Positions 63,395 to 64,000 of a DNA stretch of 64,000 nt are shown here, one piece after another. Each line of letters starts with the position of its first letter. Positions within the stretch are counted from its first letter, which is position 1. Under the pieces are notes generated by a model that saw only the letters and a program-made list of their open reading frames with translations, made no database searches and was not told where the DNA came from. The stretch is taken from assembly GCA_010645155.1 (NCBI GenBank), contig CM021323.1, forward strand, positions 2,523 through 66,522. Direction: 5' to 3'. Origin of the DNA: Tigriopus japonicus (Eukaryota > Arthropoda > Copepoda > Harpacticoida > Harpacticidae). Made by a program: the position numbers and the translations under genes.

Positions 63395-64000
63395 GGACTG
63401 ACTAGTGGAACGTGAATGCCACTCCTATTCAGCCTTTATGACAAGTGTGTGGTAACTGATAAGCAAATACAGTGAAGACGCAATCACTGTCGGTCATGGT
63501 CAAGCGTTTTCCATGGATTGATTTGTCTCTAACCTCAATCTGTCTTTACTGCCTTTAAAGGGAATTGATATCGATGGTGGTTGAAAAGAAATGAACCTAA
63601 TGGGGCTTGAGAGTTAAGAAATTGGATTTTGAACCAAGACATTGGTTTTTTTCGATCTTGGTAAGTTTTCGTGACGAGATTCCAGGCCACGCTAAATCAA
63701 ACCAATAAACAATATTTGCAATGGCAATGTTTTATGGCTTGACTACTAAAGATGTATTGATCGGTTTTACAACCTGGCAAATTGGATTGGTTGTTGTTAG
63801 AATCTAGCGAATTGTGCTGGTTATCCATAATATCATTTGCGGGAGAGGTGATCTAAATTCGAACTGTGAACAACAATGAAAGGATAGTGCACATTCTTGC
63901 CATGTGCAAACTAACTCAACAATTATTGTAATACCAAAGTGAGCCAAAGCGGAACAAGAATAGCAGTATGGCGAGTTGCATAAATTGCCGAAGCTTCCTC

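Larger units (their letters stand above)
57081..64000. other. Gene-free stretch, right end of window
   Basis: Apart from the possible second exon at about 57410-57654, no recognisable gene. AT-rich around 58140-58220 and 58790-59110. Simple repeats: (TTC)n 59737-59755, GACT arrays 61731-61750 and 63371-63394, and CAA/CAG tracts 61920-61940 and 62260-62290. Confidence 0.35.

Noticed and set aside
1..64000. CRISPR arrays, bacterial operons, rRNA or integrated virus genes
   Set aside because: No regularly spaced repeats, no clustered same-strand long ORFs, no rRNA-like blocks and no viral domain were seen.

Overview
This is a metazoan nuclear sequence. It has small canonical GT-AG introns, dense tri- and tetranucleotide microsatellites, a decayed mariner-type transposase fragment, a short hAT-type MITE and one assembly gap. 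No bacterial, plasmid, viral or CRISPR architecture is visible. The moderate base composition, short introns, abundant GAAC/GTGA/GACT-type repeats and the style of the mariner remnant fit an invertebrate, plausibly a crustacean such as a copepod. That placement is inference, not proof.

Only one gene is certain: a PIM-family serine/threonine kinase on the minus strand (coding 11016-15134, five exons, 372 codons). It has the PIM hinge, the HRD and DFG motifs and the PIM-style activation segment, followed by a Ser/Thr-rich C-terminal tail that vertebrate PIMs lack. Its 5' exon lies in a CpG-rich stretch near 15.1-15.6 kb. Its 3' UTR probably runs to an AATAAA near 10.06 kb. Its first intron carries a long GAAC microsatellite.

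Layout: 1-9.5 kb is gene-poor, with a hAT MITE at 2.05 kb and a mariner remnant at 4.7-4.9 kb. 9.5-15.7 kb holds a G-quadruplex-type run and the PIM locus. 18.5-18.9 kb holds a possible small minus-strand gene. 19.7-20.1 kb is a duplicated 134-bp unit broken by an N gap. 20-52 kb is mostly intergenic or intronic, with scattered repeats and a few weak coding candidates (31.5-32.0 kb). 52.3-57.1 kb holds two further weak candidates (a minus-strand ORF with a hydrophobic segment, and a plus-strand first exon with a signal-peptide-like start), set among many simple repeats. 57-64 kb shows nothing convincing.

I found no clear novel multi-gene system. The best leads are the PIM gene structure, the MITE, the interrupted tandem duplication and several splice-bounded candidate exons. 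Open reading frames of 60-150 codons are common by chance in all frames here, so everything except PIM carries low confidence.
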